Assembly (NCBI GenBank): GCA_964406035.1
Contig: CAYOQB010000005.1
Coordinates: 1-64,000, forward strand
Source of the DNA: JAIEPW01 sp964406035
Lineage (GTDB): Bacteria; Acidobacteriota; Terriglobia; Bryobacterales; Bryobacteraceae
Length of the DNA stretch: 64,000 bases
Reading direction: 5' to 3'
Every line of letters starts with the position of its first letter. The stretch's first letter is position 1. The notes beneath the pieces were generated by a model. The model was not told where the DNA came from. It made no database searches and worked only from the letters and a program-made list of their open reading frames with translations. Positions 8,710 through 17,586 of the stretch are shown here, one piece after another. Both the position numbers and the translations under genes were made by a program.

Positions 8710-9368
8710 GAGTAAGCCGGCACCGGGTATTCCACCAGCTCCTCCGCGAGGATCTGCTTCAATAGCGACTCCGCTTCCTTGCGGCGACCCGCGCGCAACA
8801 GGGACAGCGCGTCGGAATCCACCAGGCGGTACCAAAGCGCCTTTCGCTTCTCGAATTCCGACACCTGAGCTCCGATATGCGGACGGAACCGCTCTGCAAG
8901 CTGCAGAAACTCGCCGTACTCCGGGCCCAGTTCGTCCGCCAGGCGCTCCCGCAGGCGGACGCCCAGCGCCGGACACTGCCCGTTCGTTGACACCGCCACC
9001 GTCAGATTGCCGCTGCGATGCGTGGAGGCGAAGATGAAGCGGCAGTTCTTAGGGTCGTCCACAGCGTTGAACAACTGCCCGCGCTCCTCGGCTTCGGCGA
9101 ACAGAGCCTCATTCTCGCGCCGCGACATCGCGCTGATCACGAGTAGGAATCCAGCCATGTCACCGGGCCGGTAGGCGGCCGGCCGATGCTCGATCACGCG
9201 CCTGCGGGCAAGATCCTGCAGAGCCGGGGTCAGTTCGGTGGCCTGTACCACCACACGCGCTCCGGCTTCGAGCAGCTTCGCGACCTTCTCCTCGGCCATG
9301 AAGCCGCCGCCCGCCACCAGCACACGCTTTCCCTCCAGATCCAGAAACACGGGGAAAGAGAAATTCAT
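8706..9368 (-). CDS. Precorrin-2 dehydrogenase / sirohydrochlorin ferrochelatase (CysG N-terminal/Met8 type)
   Basis: Bifunctional enzyme that oxidises precorrin-2 with NAD+ and inserts iron to make siroheme. It starts with a strand-turn-strand and Rossmann loop (LDLEGKRVLVAGGGFMAEEK), and FNAVDDPKNCRFIFAS carries the aspartate that corresponds to the proposed catalytic residue in Met8/CysG. The C-terminal helical part (residues 110-220) matches the dimerisation region. At 220 residues it is the stand-alone version rather than the roughly 457-residue CysG fusion; cobA downstream supplies the missing half. The start overlaps the cysI stop by four bases. Confidence 0.88.
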   Translation of the reverse strand: MNFSFPVFLDLEGKRVLVAGGGFMAEEKVAKLLEAGARVVVQATELTPALQDLARRRVIEHRPAAYRPGDMAGFLLVISAMSRRENEALFAEAEERGQLFNAVDDPKNCRFIFASTHRSGNLTVAVSTNGQCPALGVRLRERLADELGPEYGEFLQLAERFRPHIGAQVSEFEKRKALWYRLVDSDALSLLRAGRRKEAESLLKQILAEELVEYPVPAYS

Positions 9369-11032
9369 GCCGCCACCTCCGATTCCAACAGTTGTTTCCG
9401 CAGCGAGTCCACTCCAACCCGATGCACCCAGTCGCCGAACCCTTCGTTGCGCCTGCGATCCGCGGCATGCAGCGCAAACAGCGGCGACAATCGCGCCGCC
9501 ACGTCATCACCACGCACCCCGTGCGAGTACAAGGCTGCCAGCCGCGTGCCTGTCTCGGAACCGCCGAGATAAATGCTGTAGAGGTTGACGCTCTGTCCAA
9601 CGATCCCGATTTCCGCCGTATAGGGCCTGGCGCAACCGTTCGGGCAGCCAGTGACCCGCACCCGGATCGCTTGTCCCGCCAGCCCGGCGCGATCAGCCTC
9701 CGCCTGAATCGCGCCGAACAACTCGGGTCCGATCCGCTCGGCTTCGGTTAACGCCTGGCCGCAGGTCGGCAACGCCGGGCAAGCCATTGAATGTCGCAGT
9801 ACCGGGGGGAGCGATGCCGCCGGTTGCAATCCGGCGTCCCTCAGCGCGATCTCCAGAGCGGCGCGATCCGCAATTCCCACGAGTAGCAAGTTCTGTTGAG
9901 CCGTCAGCCGGACCTCGCAGCGAAATCGCTCGACAATCGAGCGGAGTGCTGCCCGCTGCGCACCTTGCATCCGTCCGCTGAGAATACGCAGCCCCACAAA
10001 CCAGGCGCGATCGTTCTGCCGGTGCCAGCCCAGGTAATCATCCCCACGAGTCCAGACGATGTCCCGCGGCGGCTCCGGCATGAAGTGCAGGCGAGCCGCG
10101 AACTCCTGCCGGAACTTCTCTACGCCCCAGGCGTCCAGGACATACTTCAACCTCGCCAGCTTGCGGTTCTCGCGATTTCCGAAATCGCGGTGAATGGCGA
10201 CGACGGCCTTGGCTGCGTCCAGCAGCTTCGCGGGAGGGACGAAGGCAATCGGATCAGCCAGCCGCGGGTGGCTGGCCTTCACTCCGTTGCTTTGCCCAAG
10301 GCCGCCGCCGGCCAGAATGGTGAACCCCTGAAGCTCACCAAGCTCGTAGTGCGGCACGATCCCGAGATCGTTGCCGTAGATGTCCGTAGTGTTGTCGCCC
10401 GGGTATGCGAACGCGATCTTGAATTTGCGCGGCAGATACGTCTCGCGGTACAGCGGCTCGGATTCTTCCTCCAGGCTCGCGGCGCGTTCGCCGTCGATCC
10501 AGATCTCCGCGTATGCGTTTGATTTCGGCTTCAACTCGCGCGACAGCAGCTCCACGTAGGGCCATAGCTCCTGCCGCTCGCGCGTCTCCAGCGGCGCGGC
10601 GCAAGCAATCACGTTGCGGACTACATCGCCGCACGCCGCAAACGTGCTTAGCCGGATTCGGTCGAAAGCCTGCAGCAGAGCCCGCAGGTCGCGCTTGCCC
10701 ACGTAGTGGTACTGAATGTCCTGTCGTGAAGTGATCCGCAGTGTGCCGTTGCCGGCTTCGTCCGCCAGGCGATCCAACTCCAGATACTGATCCGGTGTCA
10801 GCCGTCCGCCCGGGATCCCCACCCGGATCATGAAGGTCTGCGACTTCTCCCCGGCTTTGCGGAGGTCGCGGTCCTCCTGCTGGTACATTCCGTGGAACTT
10901 CAGCAGCGTGGTTGCGGGTTTGGAGAACCCAGTGTTTTCGTTGCCGAGCTCCTCCGCCAGCGAGCCGCGGAGGTGGTTGCTGGACTGTTTCAGGGCTTCG
11001 ACGACCGCCATTACACCATTGTAGATGGACAA
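9365..11032 (-). CDS. cysI: Assimilatory sulfite reductase hemoprotein
   Basis: Siroheme and [4Fe-4S] enzyme reducing sulfite to sulfide for cysteine synthesis. The cluster/siroheme ligands are visible as CPALPTC and TGCPNGCARP near residues 425 and 475. The two ferredoxin-like halves and the SRQDIQYHYV and NVIACAAP segments are those of the sulfite/nitrite reductase family. At 555 residues, or 548 from the internal ATG at 11011, it matches CysI length. Siroheme synthesis genes directly downstream with four-base overlaps support the role. The start is uncertain: the TTG at 11032 lacks a ribosome site and sits in an inverted repeat, while the ATG at 11011 is equally plausible. Nitrite reduction is a less likely alternative. 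Confidence 0.88.
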   Translation of the reverse strand: MSIYNGVMAVVEALKQSSNHLRGSLAEELGNENTGFSKPATTLLKFHGMYQQEDRDLRKAGEKSQTFMIRVGIPGGRLTPDQYLELDRLADEAGNGTLRITSRQDIQYHYVGKRDLRALLQAFDRIRLSTFAACGDVVRNVIACAAPLETRERQELWPYVELLSRELKPKSNAYAEIWIDGERAASLEEESEPLYRETYLPRKFKIAFAYPGDNTTDIYGNDLGIVPHYELGELQGFTILAGGGLGQSNGVKASHPRLADPIAFVPPAKLLDAAKAVVAIHRDFGNRENRKLARLKYVLDAWGVEKFRQEFAARLHFMPEPPRDIVWTRGDDYLGWHRQNDRAWFVGLRILSGRMQGAQRAALRSIVERFRCEVRLTAQQNLLLVGIADRAALEIALRDAGLQPAASLPPVLRHSMACPALPTCGQALTEAERIGPELFGAIQAEADRAGLAGQAIRVRVTGCPNGCARPYTAEIGIVGQSVNLYSIYLGGSETGTRLAALYSHGVRGDDVAARLSPLFALHAADRRRNEGFGDWVHRVGVDSLRKQLLESEVAA

Positions 11033-11080
11033 AGGGAATTTAGCAATGAGAAAATATAATCTCCATCTACATTAGGAGAT
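11021..11080 (-). promoter_or_regulatory. AT-rich leader/operator with competing inverted repeats before cysI
   Basis: An AT-rich island in GC-rich DNA. It holds two inverted repeats that share bases. ATCTCC (11059-11064) and GGAGAT (11075-11080) form a 6-base dyad with a 10-base centre. GTAGATGGA (11021-11029) and TCCATCTAC (11062-11070) form a perfect 9-base dyad whose start-proximal arm lies between the TTG and ATG candidate starts. Either a repressor operator or a translation-controlling hairpin would fit. No convincing -35/-10 pair was found, so the transcription start is unknown. Confidence 0.4.
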
Positions 11081-11089
11081 GATTTTAAA

Positions 11090-12910
11090 TCAATGAGTTA
11101 CGATGTGGGCGGCCGTGATCTGCCAATTCCCGTCGCGCTTGGCCCATTGAAGATTGATCGCACCACCCAGGCCGGAGGCAACCTTCAGCCGGGCAATGGT
11201 CTGGAATCGGCCCGTCCGGAAAGCCGGCCGACCAGCCGTAGCGGAACGCGAAGCATACCCCGCGCCGCACTCCGACATGGCTGCGAGATCGTCGGAGACG
11301 CGCGCCAGCAGGAACATCTGGGCGCTGCGGTGCGGCACTTCCTGCAAGTGAGGATGGCTGTGTTCGTCGGGAGCGATTAGTTCCGCGCCGCCTTGTCGGG
11401 GAAGCATCGCCAGGATCCCGCTCAGAAATGCGGCGGGCGCGCCCGCGTCCCGGATCTCCGAACAGCCAGAGGCCTCCGGTGCGAAGTACGCCGCGGCTTT
11501 CGCGAAATCGCGCTTTTGGAGCCATGTCGCGAAAAAGTCTTCCGTCGCCTGAATCAGCTCGGGCTCGGCGCGAAACTCTTTGGCCCGCGATGCGGCGGCA
11601 GCCGGACGCGGGGCGGTCGCCGGAGCCGCGGCTCGCTGAAACGGATGCTCCAGGTGCCAGGAAACCACCTTCCAGTAACCCTCTTCCTTGCTCCACACTT
11701 GCGTCAGATAAGTCGGTCCGCCGTTCTCTCTGCGCAACCGCGTGATGGACGCATATTTGTCGCCGAACTGATGGGATACCGCGGGCAGTTCCTCGGCGAG
11801 GTCGGTCTTCAACCGCACCCGGCAATCTAACGCCCGAGCGTCATCGTCCGCGAGCTGCTCCAGACTGAAGAGCTTGCCATGCGGGTGCTGGATGGGCCGA
11901 GCTCCGGGAGCGTACAACGGTGCGCCCTGCACGACTTCTTCAAGCGAGTTCACCCTTCCGTAAGCCCGCGCGGCTTTGCGCATCTGCTCCAGAATTCGCA
12001 GGTTTGCGAGATTGCTGTCGATGCTCTCGCCTGTCTGGAACTCCGCCAGGCACGCATAGGAGACGATCGAGAGATACGCGAAGGCCTGCTCCGGCTTGCC
12101 GTCTACCAGCCAGCTTTGCAGATAGTCATGAACGGCGTCTTCCAGAGGGGCCGATGCCTTCACACGAGGCGTATCCGGAACCGGAATGTTCAGCGCGACA
12201 GAGACGGTTTGTGCCGGCGCGGCAAACAAGCCCAGGAAGTCGCGCCACCATTCCTCAAAACCGTTCCAACGCCTGGCGTGCACTCTCGGGTTGTTCCCGG
12301 CGCGAACATCGGAATTCGCAGCCGTCAAGTGACCGTTTACCAGCGCCTTCGGGCCGGAGGAGGAACGATAATCTACGTCGATGTCGGCGCGCCGTCCTGT
12401 ACGCGTCACCGAGATCTGAATGGACGGGGTCCCCCCCTGCTGCCGGAAGTTGATCGGATAGCCCAGGTGGTAAATGGTGTTGTCGCCGGTGCGCTTGAAC
12501 TCCTTGGACGCGTAGAGCCGGTCCAGCGCATTCTTCTTGAGCTTCACATAGAGCCGGAACTGATGATCGCCCCGCGAGCCCGGCAACTGCCCGTGGGCCG
12601 ACTCCACCATTTCCACCAGGTCCAGCGCCTTGCCCAGCGAAGTCCCGTTCTCCGCCGTGAGCGGAGTGTTCAGCAGCGCGTGAGTGACGGCGTCGAAGGT
12701 CGTGCGCGTGGACAGCGTCAGTGATTCGTAGGTCGCAACGTCCAGCTTCTTCCCAGTAATGCGGCCGAATTCCGTCAGCCAAGCCTGTACCAGTTTCTTC
12801 TGCTCCGGACGCAGGTTCCCGTAGCTACCCTCGGCCGGTCCGGTATACGGGCGTTTCTGGGCAGCCGCGACAGCAACCAGCAGGATAGAGACAAGCAGAC
12901 GAATCATCAT
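11090..12910 (-). CDS. Secreted hypothetical protein with two NTF2-like segments
   Basis: A 606-residue exported protein that I cannot assign to a named family. The signal peptide is MMIRLLVSILLVAVAAAQ. Residues 20-230 form an unrecognised domain (LRPEQKKLVQAWLTEFGRIT, then FRLYVKLKKNALDRLYASKE). Two later segments resemble SnoaL/NTF2-like folds: about 250-425 (VHDYLQSWLVDGKPEQAFAY ... YWKVVSWHLEHPF) and about 455-606 (QATEDFFATWLQKRDFAKAA ... NWQITAAHIVTH). An Ala/Pro linker joins them. Such folds often bind small ligands, but no catalytic residues can be argued. It lies 57 bases upstream of cysI on the same strand and may contain the cysI promoter in its 3' end. Confidence 0.7.
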   Translation of the reverse strand: MMIRLLVSILLVAVAAAQKRPYTGPAEGSYGNLRPEQKKLVQAWLTEFGRITGKKLDVATYESLTLSTRTTFDAVTHALLNTPLTAENGTSLGKALDLVEMVESAHGQLPGSRGDHQFRLYVKLKKNALDRLYASKEFKRTGDNTIYHLGYPINFRQQGGTPSIQISVTRTGRRADIDVDYRSSSGPKALVNGHLTAANSDVRAGNNPRVHARRWNGFEEWWRDFLGLFAAPAQTVSVALNIPVPDTPRVKASAPLEDAVHDYLQSWLVDGKPEQAFAYLSIVSYACLAEFQTGESIDSNLANLRILEQMRKAARAYGRVNSLEEVVQGAPLYAPGARPIQHPHGKLFSLEQLADDDARALDCRVRLKTDLAEELPAVSHQFGDKYASITRLRRENGGPTYLTQVWSKEEGYWKVVSWHLEHPFQRAAAPATAPRPAAAASRAKEFRAEPELIQATEDFFATWLQKRDFAKAAAYFAPEASGCSEIRDAGAPAAFLSGILAMLPRQGGAELIAPDEHSHPHLQEVPHRSAQMFLLARVSDDLAAMSECGAGYASRSATAGRPAFRTGRFQTIARLKVASGLGGAINLQWAKRDGNWQITAAHIVTH

Positions 12911-12975
12911 GGTGGAATCCGGTAAGAAGATGGCGCCCGGCCGCCAACTGGTGTAATTTATTGCATCGGTTCCGG

Positions 12976-15519
12976 CTACTTGGCATCCCGCCAGTTGTCC
13001 CCAACTCCGACCTCCACCAGCAGGGGGACATTCAGGGCGCAGACGCTCTCCATCTCCGCCTTCACCAGCGCTGCAACCTCCGCGGTTTCGGATTCCGGCG
13101 CCTCGAACACCAATTCGTCGTGTACCTGCAGCAGCATGCGAGCCTCGTACTCGTTCAGCCGCTCCTGAATGCGGATCATCGCCAGCTTGATCAGGTCCGC
13201 CGCCGTGCCCTGCAGCGGCGTGTTCACCGCGGTCCGTTCCGCGAAGCCGCGGGCGTTCGGGTTGCGCGAGTTCATATCGGGAATGGGCCGCTCGCGCCCC
13301 AGCAGCGTTCGCGACATCCCGGTGCGCCGCACGTCGGCGATGGTCTGGTCGATGAAGGTCCGCACTCCCGCGTATCGCTCGAAGTACGCCTTGATGTAGC
13401 GCTCCGCTTCCTTGCGGTCGATGCCCAACTGCTGCGCCAGCCCGAACGGCGTCTGCCCGTACACGATCCCGAAGTTCACCGCTTTCGCGCTGCGGCGTTG
13501 GTCCGGCGTGATCATGAGCGGGGGCACGCCCAGCACCTCCGCCGCGGTGCGGGTGTGAATGTCCTCGCCGCGGCGGAACGCGTCGGTCAGTACCGGATCC
13601 CCCGACATATGCGCCAGCAGCCGCAACTCGATCTGCGAATAGTCGGCGACAATCAGCTTCCAGCCGGGCTCCGGCACGAAGGCCGCGCGGATCTCGCGTC
13701 CCAGTCCGGTGCGAATCGGGATGTTCTGCAGGTTCGGATTCGAGGAAGAGAGCCGCCCGGTGGCCGCGCCCGCCGGATTGAACGTCGTATGTACGCGTCC
13801 CGTTCGCGGATCGATCAACTGCGGCAGTGCGTCGACATACGTTCCCTTCAGTTTGGTCAGTTGCCGGTACTCCAGGACCTTGCGGGCGATCTCATGCTCC
13901 TCGGCGATCGCCTCCAGGACATCGGCGGCCGTGGACGCCGTCTTGCCCCGGCCATAGCGGCTGACCATCGGGATCGCCAGGTCCTCGAACAGCACCTTGC
14001 TCAACTGCTGCGGCGAGTTGATATTGAACGGCTTGCCCGAAAGCTGGAAAATTTCCTCCGCCAGCCGCGCGATGTCGAAATCCATGCGCCCGCCGAGCTC
14101 GCGCAGCGCCGCCGGCTCCACCCGGATCCCGGTCAGCTCCATCCCCGCCAGCACCGGCGCGAGCGGCAGATCGATGTGGTCGTAAACCGGTCGAAGCCCG
14201 CGCGCTTCCACCTCCCCGGCCAGCTTCTCGCGCAGCGACAGGATCAGATCCGCCTGCTCGGAGAGGTCGGAGGTGAACTTGCGATCCAGGTGAATCTCGC
14301 TCAGCACCTCCAGGTTCGCGGCCGACGGCTCCGCCGCCAGCAGGAACCCGTACAGCATCGTGTCGTGCTCGAAAGCCGGAGGATCCAAGCCCATCCGCCG
14401 GAACTCCACCATCAGGCTCTTGACGTCATGTCCGGTGCGAACCCGCTCCACCAGTTCGCCCGCCAGCGCCAGCGGAAAGCAGCGACCTGAATTCGCCGCC
14501 GACGACAACCCGATCTGCCGCTCGTGCAGGTCCTGCGCCGCGCCCAGCGTAATGGCCAGCGGCGCTGCCGGATCCAGTCCGGAAGCCCACGCCGCCACCT
14601 CTGCCTCGTCCCTCAACTCCGCGTAGTCGCGCGCAACCTCGCTCTGCTCGCCGGATTCCAAATCCTTCAACAGGCTGAAGAACTCCAGTTCTTTGTAGAG
14701 GGCCTTCAGCTCCGCTGTCGAGGGCTCCCGAGACTTCAGCGATTCCAGCTCCACATCCAGCGGCACCGAGGTGTGAATCGTCGCCAGCTCCAGGCTCAGC
14801 CGAATTCGGTCCCGATTGTTCTGCAGACTCTCGCGATACATCTTGCGCTCCACTTCATCGGCGCGGCGCAGCGCTTCCTCGACGCTGCCGAACTTCTGGA
14901 TCAGGTCGCGAGCCCCCTTGTCCCCGATGCCCGGCGCACCCGGTATGTTGTCCACCGCGTCGCCCTTCAACGCCAGCAGGTCGGCCACCTGCCACGGCTT
15001 CACGCCCATGTACTCCTCTGTGGCCGCGATGTCGTAGACCTTGTCATCCTTCATCGGGTTCAGCATCACTATGCGATCGCTGACCAGTTGCAGCATGTCC
15101 TTGTCGCTCGAAACGATCACGACTTCCATGCCCTTACTCTCCGCCTGCCGCGCCAGCGTCCCGATGACGTCGTCCGCCTCGAAGTTGTCGTATTCCAGGA
15201 TGGGAATGTTCATCGCCGCCACCACCTTGCGGACATACGGAATCTGCTCCAGCAGATCCGCGGGCGTTTCTGTCCGGTTGGCCTTGTATTCAGTAAACTT
15301 TTCGTCGCGGAACGTCGGACCCATGCTCTCGAACACCGCCGCGATGTACTCCGGATGCTGCGTATTCAGCAGCTTCCGCACCATGTTGTGGAAGATGTAG
15401 ACCGCCTCCGTGGAGAAACCGCGATGCGTCCGCATCGGCGGCGCGTTCGACCGCGCCCGCGCATGATACGCGCGGAAGATGAACCCGAAGGAATCGATCA
15501 GAAAAAGGCGGGCGGCCAT
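12976..15519 (-). CDS. polA: DNA polymerase I
   Basis: Repair and Okazaki-fragment polymerase. The 5' nuclease domain spans about residues 1-290 (NFEADDVIG, VSSDKDMLQL, KGDAVDNIPGAPGIGDKGA). The polymerase domain has motif A DYSQIELR (626-633), the O-helix RRSAKAVNFGIVYG (675-688) and motif C QVHDELVFE (798-806). The central 3'-5' exonuclease region (about 300-430) looks degenerate. The DxE of Exo I is replaced by sequence like PLAITLGA, and the Exo II aspartate region reads GHDVKSLMVEF. Only an Exo III-like HDT remains. At 847 residues it is shorter than E. coli Pol I (928). Loss of proofreading is therefore likely, as in several thermophile and acidobacterial enzymes. Confidence 0.95.
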   Translation of the reverse strand: MAARLFLIDSFGFIFRAYHARARSNAPPMRTHRGFSTEAVYIFHNMVRKLLNTQHPEYIAAVFESMGPTFRDEKFTEYKANRTETPADLLEQIPYVRKVVAAMNIPILEYDNFEADDVIGTLARQAESKGMEVVIVSSDKDMLQLVSDRIVMLNPMKDDKVYDIAATEEYMGVKPWQVADLLALKGDAVDNIPGAPGIGDKGARDLIQKFGSVEEALRRADEVERKMYRESLQNNRDRIRLSLELATIHTSVPLDVELESLKSREPSTAELKALYKELEFFSLLKDLESGEQSEVARDYAELRDEAEVAAWASGLDPAAPLAITLGAAQDLHERQIGLSSAANSGRCFPLALAGELVERVRTGHDVKSLMVEFRRMGLDPPAFEHDTMLYGFLLAAEPSAANLEVLSEIHLDRKFTSDLSEQADLILSLREKLAGEVEARGLRPVYDHIDLPLAPVLAGMELTGIRVEPAALRELGGRMDFDIARLAEEIFQLSGKPFNINSPQQLSKVLFEDLAIPMVSRYGRGKTASTAADVLEAIAEEHEIARKVLEYRQLTKLKGTYVDALPQLIDPRTGRVHTTFNPAGAATGRLSSSNPNLQNIPIRTGLGREIRAAFVPEPGWKLIVADYSQIELRLLAHMSGDPVLTDAFRRGEDIHTRTAAEVLGVPPLMITPDQRRSAKAVNFGIVYGQTPFGLAQQLGIDRKEAERYIKAYFERYAGVRTFIDQTIADVRRTGMSRTLLGRERPIPDMNSRNPNARGFAERTAVNTPLQGTAADLIKLAMIRIQERLNEYEARMLLQVHDELVFEAPESETAEVAALVKAEMESVCALNVPLLVEVGVGDNWRDAK

Positions 15520-15815
15520 CAGTCGGCATCATCGTATCACGCCGTCGCGCCGGGGGACGCTCCCGGTGCGGGCGAAGGGACAGAGAAAATGCAGTTAGTC
15601 CCACGGGTCCTAGGACAATCCACAGCGCAATTTGTGGCCGTTCAGCCACACCATCAGGACTGAGAGCGTGGTGGTTCCGCCACAGTTGTAACGGCGGAAG
15701 TCTTTTTACATCAAACGGCTAGAGAACTGAGAAGCGTTACTGTTACAATGTCGGTCTCGGAGGAAGATATCGTCAGCCGGGCGAGTTCCGGTCCGGACTG
15801 AGGAGGCTCTTTCAA
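15520..15815. other. Divergent polA-lpxC intergenic region
   Basis: 296 bases between two divergently read genes. It contains a 6-base hairpin TGTGGC/GCCACA (15633-15638 and 15645-15650), an imperfect GTGGT/GCCAC dyad near 15670-15684, and an extended -10 element near the lpxC side. No ORF in it looks protein-like and no tRNA or known riboswitch pattern was recognised. Confidence 0.4.
15741..15749 (+). promoter_or_regulatory. Candidate extended -10 element for lpxC
   Basis: TGTTACAAT fits the TGn-TAtAAT extended -10 pattern, which can work without a good -35; none is seen 16-19 bases upstream. It would give a leader of about 60 bases to the lpxC TTG. Confidence 0.3.
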
Positions 15816-16706
15816 TTGCGCTTTGAAACCACGGTACAACGCCCCGTGGAGGCCAGCGGTATCGGACTTCACAGTGGCGCTCGGGTCCGCATTCGCATCC
15901 TGCCCGCGCCACCTTCCACTGGAATCGTCTTTGTCCGCACGGACCTGAACAACTTCCTGGTCCCGGCAAGCTGGCGGCACGTGGCCAAGGTCAGCTACGC
16001 CACCAGCTTGATGCGGCAGGGCGTCCTGATCTCCACCACCGAACACCTGCTCAGCGTTTTCTATAGCATGGGCGTCGACAACGCCTACGTCGAGATCGAC
16101 AATCTGGAGGTGCCCATCCTCGACGGGTCCGGCCAGCCTTTCGTCAAGCTGTTGCGCGAAGCAGGGTTGAAGACCTACCGCCGCCGCAGGCGATACCTGC
16201 GCATCCGCCGTCCCGTCTCGGTGGAGGACGGCAGCAAGCGCATCAGCATTCTGCCTTCGGACCGCTTCCTGCTCACCTGCGACGTCTTCTTCGATCATCC
16301 TCAGGTGGGACGCCAGACGCTCGAAATGGAGCTGACGCCGGAGCGCTACGCCTCCGACATCGCCCCCGCGCGCACCTTTGGATTTGAATACGAGCTCGAC
16401 AAGATGCGCGAAATGGGCCTGATTCGCGGCGCATCGCTCGAGAACGCGGTCTGCTTCGATCGCACAGCGATTCTGAATCCGGATGGCCTCCGCTTTCCCG
16501 ACGAGTGCTGCCGGCACAAGGCCCTGGATCTCATCGGCGATCTGGCGCTGATCGGCCGGCCCCTGCTGGGGCATGTGATCGCCGAACGCGCCGGCCATGC
16601 CATGCACACGGCCCTGGTGGCGAAAATCGCCTCCGACCCCACGTTGTACGAAATCCTCAGTTTCGACCAACTGGCAGACCGCGTGGCCCACGCGCTGGTG
16701 TCCTGA
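15816..16706 (+). CDS. lpxC: UDP-3-O-acyl-N-acetylglucosamine deacetylase
   Basis: Zinc-dependent deacetylase making the committed step of lipid A synthesis in the cytoplasm. The zinc ligands align as His77 (STTEHLLS), His234 and Asp238 (RHKALDLIGDLALIG), and the catalytic His261 lies in GHAMHTALV. Other family blocks are LDGSGQPF, ARTFGFEYEL and GLIRGASLENAV. At 296 residues it has the usual length and is not fused to FabZ. The TTG start is set by a strong ribosome site GAGGAGG at 15800-15806. Its presence shows that the organism makes a Gram-negative outer membrane. pgsA follows four bases after its stop. Confidence 0.96.
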   Translation: MRFETTVQRPVEASGIGLHSGARVRIRILPAPPSTGIVFVRTDLNNFLVPASWRHVAKVSYATSLMRQGVLISTTEHLLSVFYSMGVDNAYVEIDNLEVPILDGSGQPFVKLLREAGLKTYRRRRRYLRIRRPVSVEDGSKRISILPSDRFLLTCDVFFDHPQVGRQTLEMELTPERYASDIAPARTFGFEYELDKMREMGLIRGASLENAVCFDRTAILNPDGLRFPDECCRHKALDLIGDLALIGRPLLGHVIAERAGHAMHTALVAKIASDPTLYEILSFDQLADRVAHALVS

Positions 16707-16710
16707 AGCC

Positions 16711-17274
16711 TTGCGCCGCCACATTCCCAACGCGATCTCGCTGGCGCGCCTGCTGGCCGCTCCCGTCCTGGCGCGCTGGATCTGGAATCGCGAATACGAG
16801 TACGCCCTCATCCTGCTGGCGGTGGCCGGCCTCACCGACCTGCTCGACGGTTTCCTTTCCCGCCGCTGGAAAGTGGCGTCGCAAAGCGGCGCTTACCTGG
16901 ACCCGCTGGCCGACAAGGCGCTGCTGGTTAGCGCCTACATCGCGGGCGGGCTCGATGGCCTGATTCCCGCCTGGCTGATGTGGCTGGTGTTGGGACGCGA
17001 TCTGCTGATCCTGTCGATGGTCGCGGCCGGGTTCGCCTTCACCGCGCACCGCTCCTTCCCCCCGGCGCTTACCGGCAAGCTCAGCACCGTGGTGCAGATC
17101 TTCTATGGGCTGGTCCTGCTGTACAACCGCTCCATGCTGGCCGACGAAAATCGGGCCGGTCCGGTGGAGAACGCGATGTTCTGGGCAGTGGCCGCAATCA
17201 CCATCGTGAGCGGCCTGGATTACATGGTTCGTGGGTACCGTATGCTGCGCTCCGATCCCGCGGCGAGTGGCTAG
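16711..17274 (+). CDS. pgsA: CDP-diacylglycerol-glycerol-3-phosphate 3-phosphatidyltransferase-like enzyme
   Basis: Integral-membrane CDP-alcohol phosphatidyltransferase, probably forming phosphatidylglycerolphosphate for phosphatidylglycerol and cardiolipin. The signature DG-x2-(A/S)R-x8-G-x3-D-x3-D is present as LDGFLSRR followed by SGAYLDPLADK (about residues 47-69), with Ser replacing the usual Ala. The opening RRHIPNAISLARLLAAPVL is the family's N-terminal NxxTxxR-like segment. About five to six membrane helices fit its 187 residues. I chose the TTG four bases after the lpxC stop; the longer in-frame extension lies inside lpxC. Other CDP-alcohol transferases cannot be fully excluded. Confidence 0.85.
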   Translation: MRRHIPNAISLARLLAAPVLARWIWNREYEYALILLAVAGLTDLLDGFLSRRWKVASQSGAYLDPLADKALLVSAYIAGGLDGLIPAWLMWLVLGRDLLILSMVAAGFAFTAHRSFPPALTGKLSTVVQIFYGLVLLYNRSMLADENRAGPVENAMFWAVAAITIVSGLDYMVRGYRMLRSDPAASG

Positions 17275-17376
17275 CGGCGGGGCACGGTGCGCGGCGATGG
17301 GCTTCTCGGGACGAGAGCCGTCTGGACGCCAACTACGAACCTGTGTCATCATCGGTGCGACCACGAGGGTAGTAAT

Positions 17377-17586
17377 ATGGCTGACCGCAAACAATTTCAG
17401 AACGTCCCGGACCCCGATCCGGAGTTGCTCCAGCTCTTGGAGCAGTCACGCAATCACGTCCTGACTGAAGAGGAACTGCGGGAGCAGAGGGTTAGCTTTG
17501 CTTTCGGAAATGCGCCCGTTTCCAGCGCCGAGCGGATCACCAAGGAAAGCGTTCGAGCCGCGTCAGTTCACATTCGGATGCTCTGA
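17377..17586 (+). CDS. Small hypothetical protein (69 residues)
   Basis: A short acidic protein of unknown function. GAGGG at 17365-17369, seven bases before the ATG, supports translation. The sequence contains DPDPELLQLLEQSRNHVLT and EEELREQRVSFAFGNAPVS, a pattern I associate with small bacterial proteins of undefined function, some near toxin-antitoxin loci; this association is from memory and weak. It ends at TGA, but the same frame then stays open for 49 more codons, which is unusual (see the next entry). Confidence 0.6.
   Translation: MADRKQFQNVPDPDPELLQLLEQSRNHVLTEEELREQRVSFAFGNAPVSSAERITKESVRAASVHIRML

Noticed and set aside
12961..14490. A 509-codon plus-strand frame opposite polA
   Set aside because: Arg/His/Gln-rich antisense translation; polA motifs lie on the minus strand.
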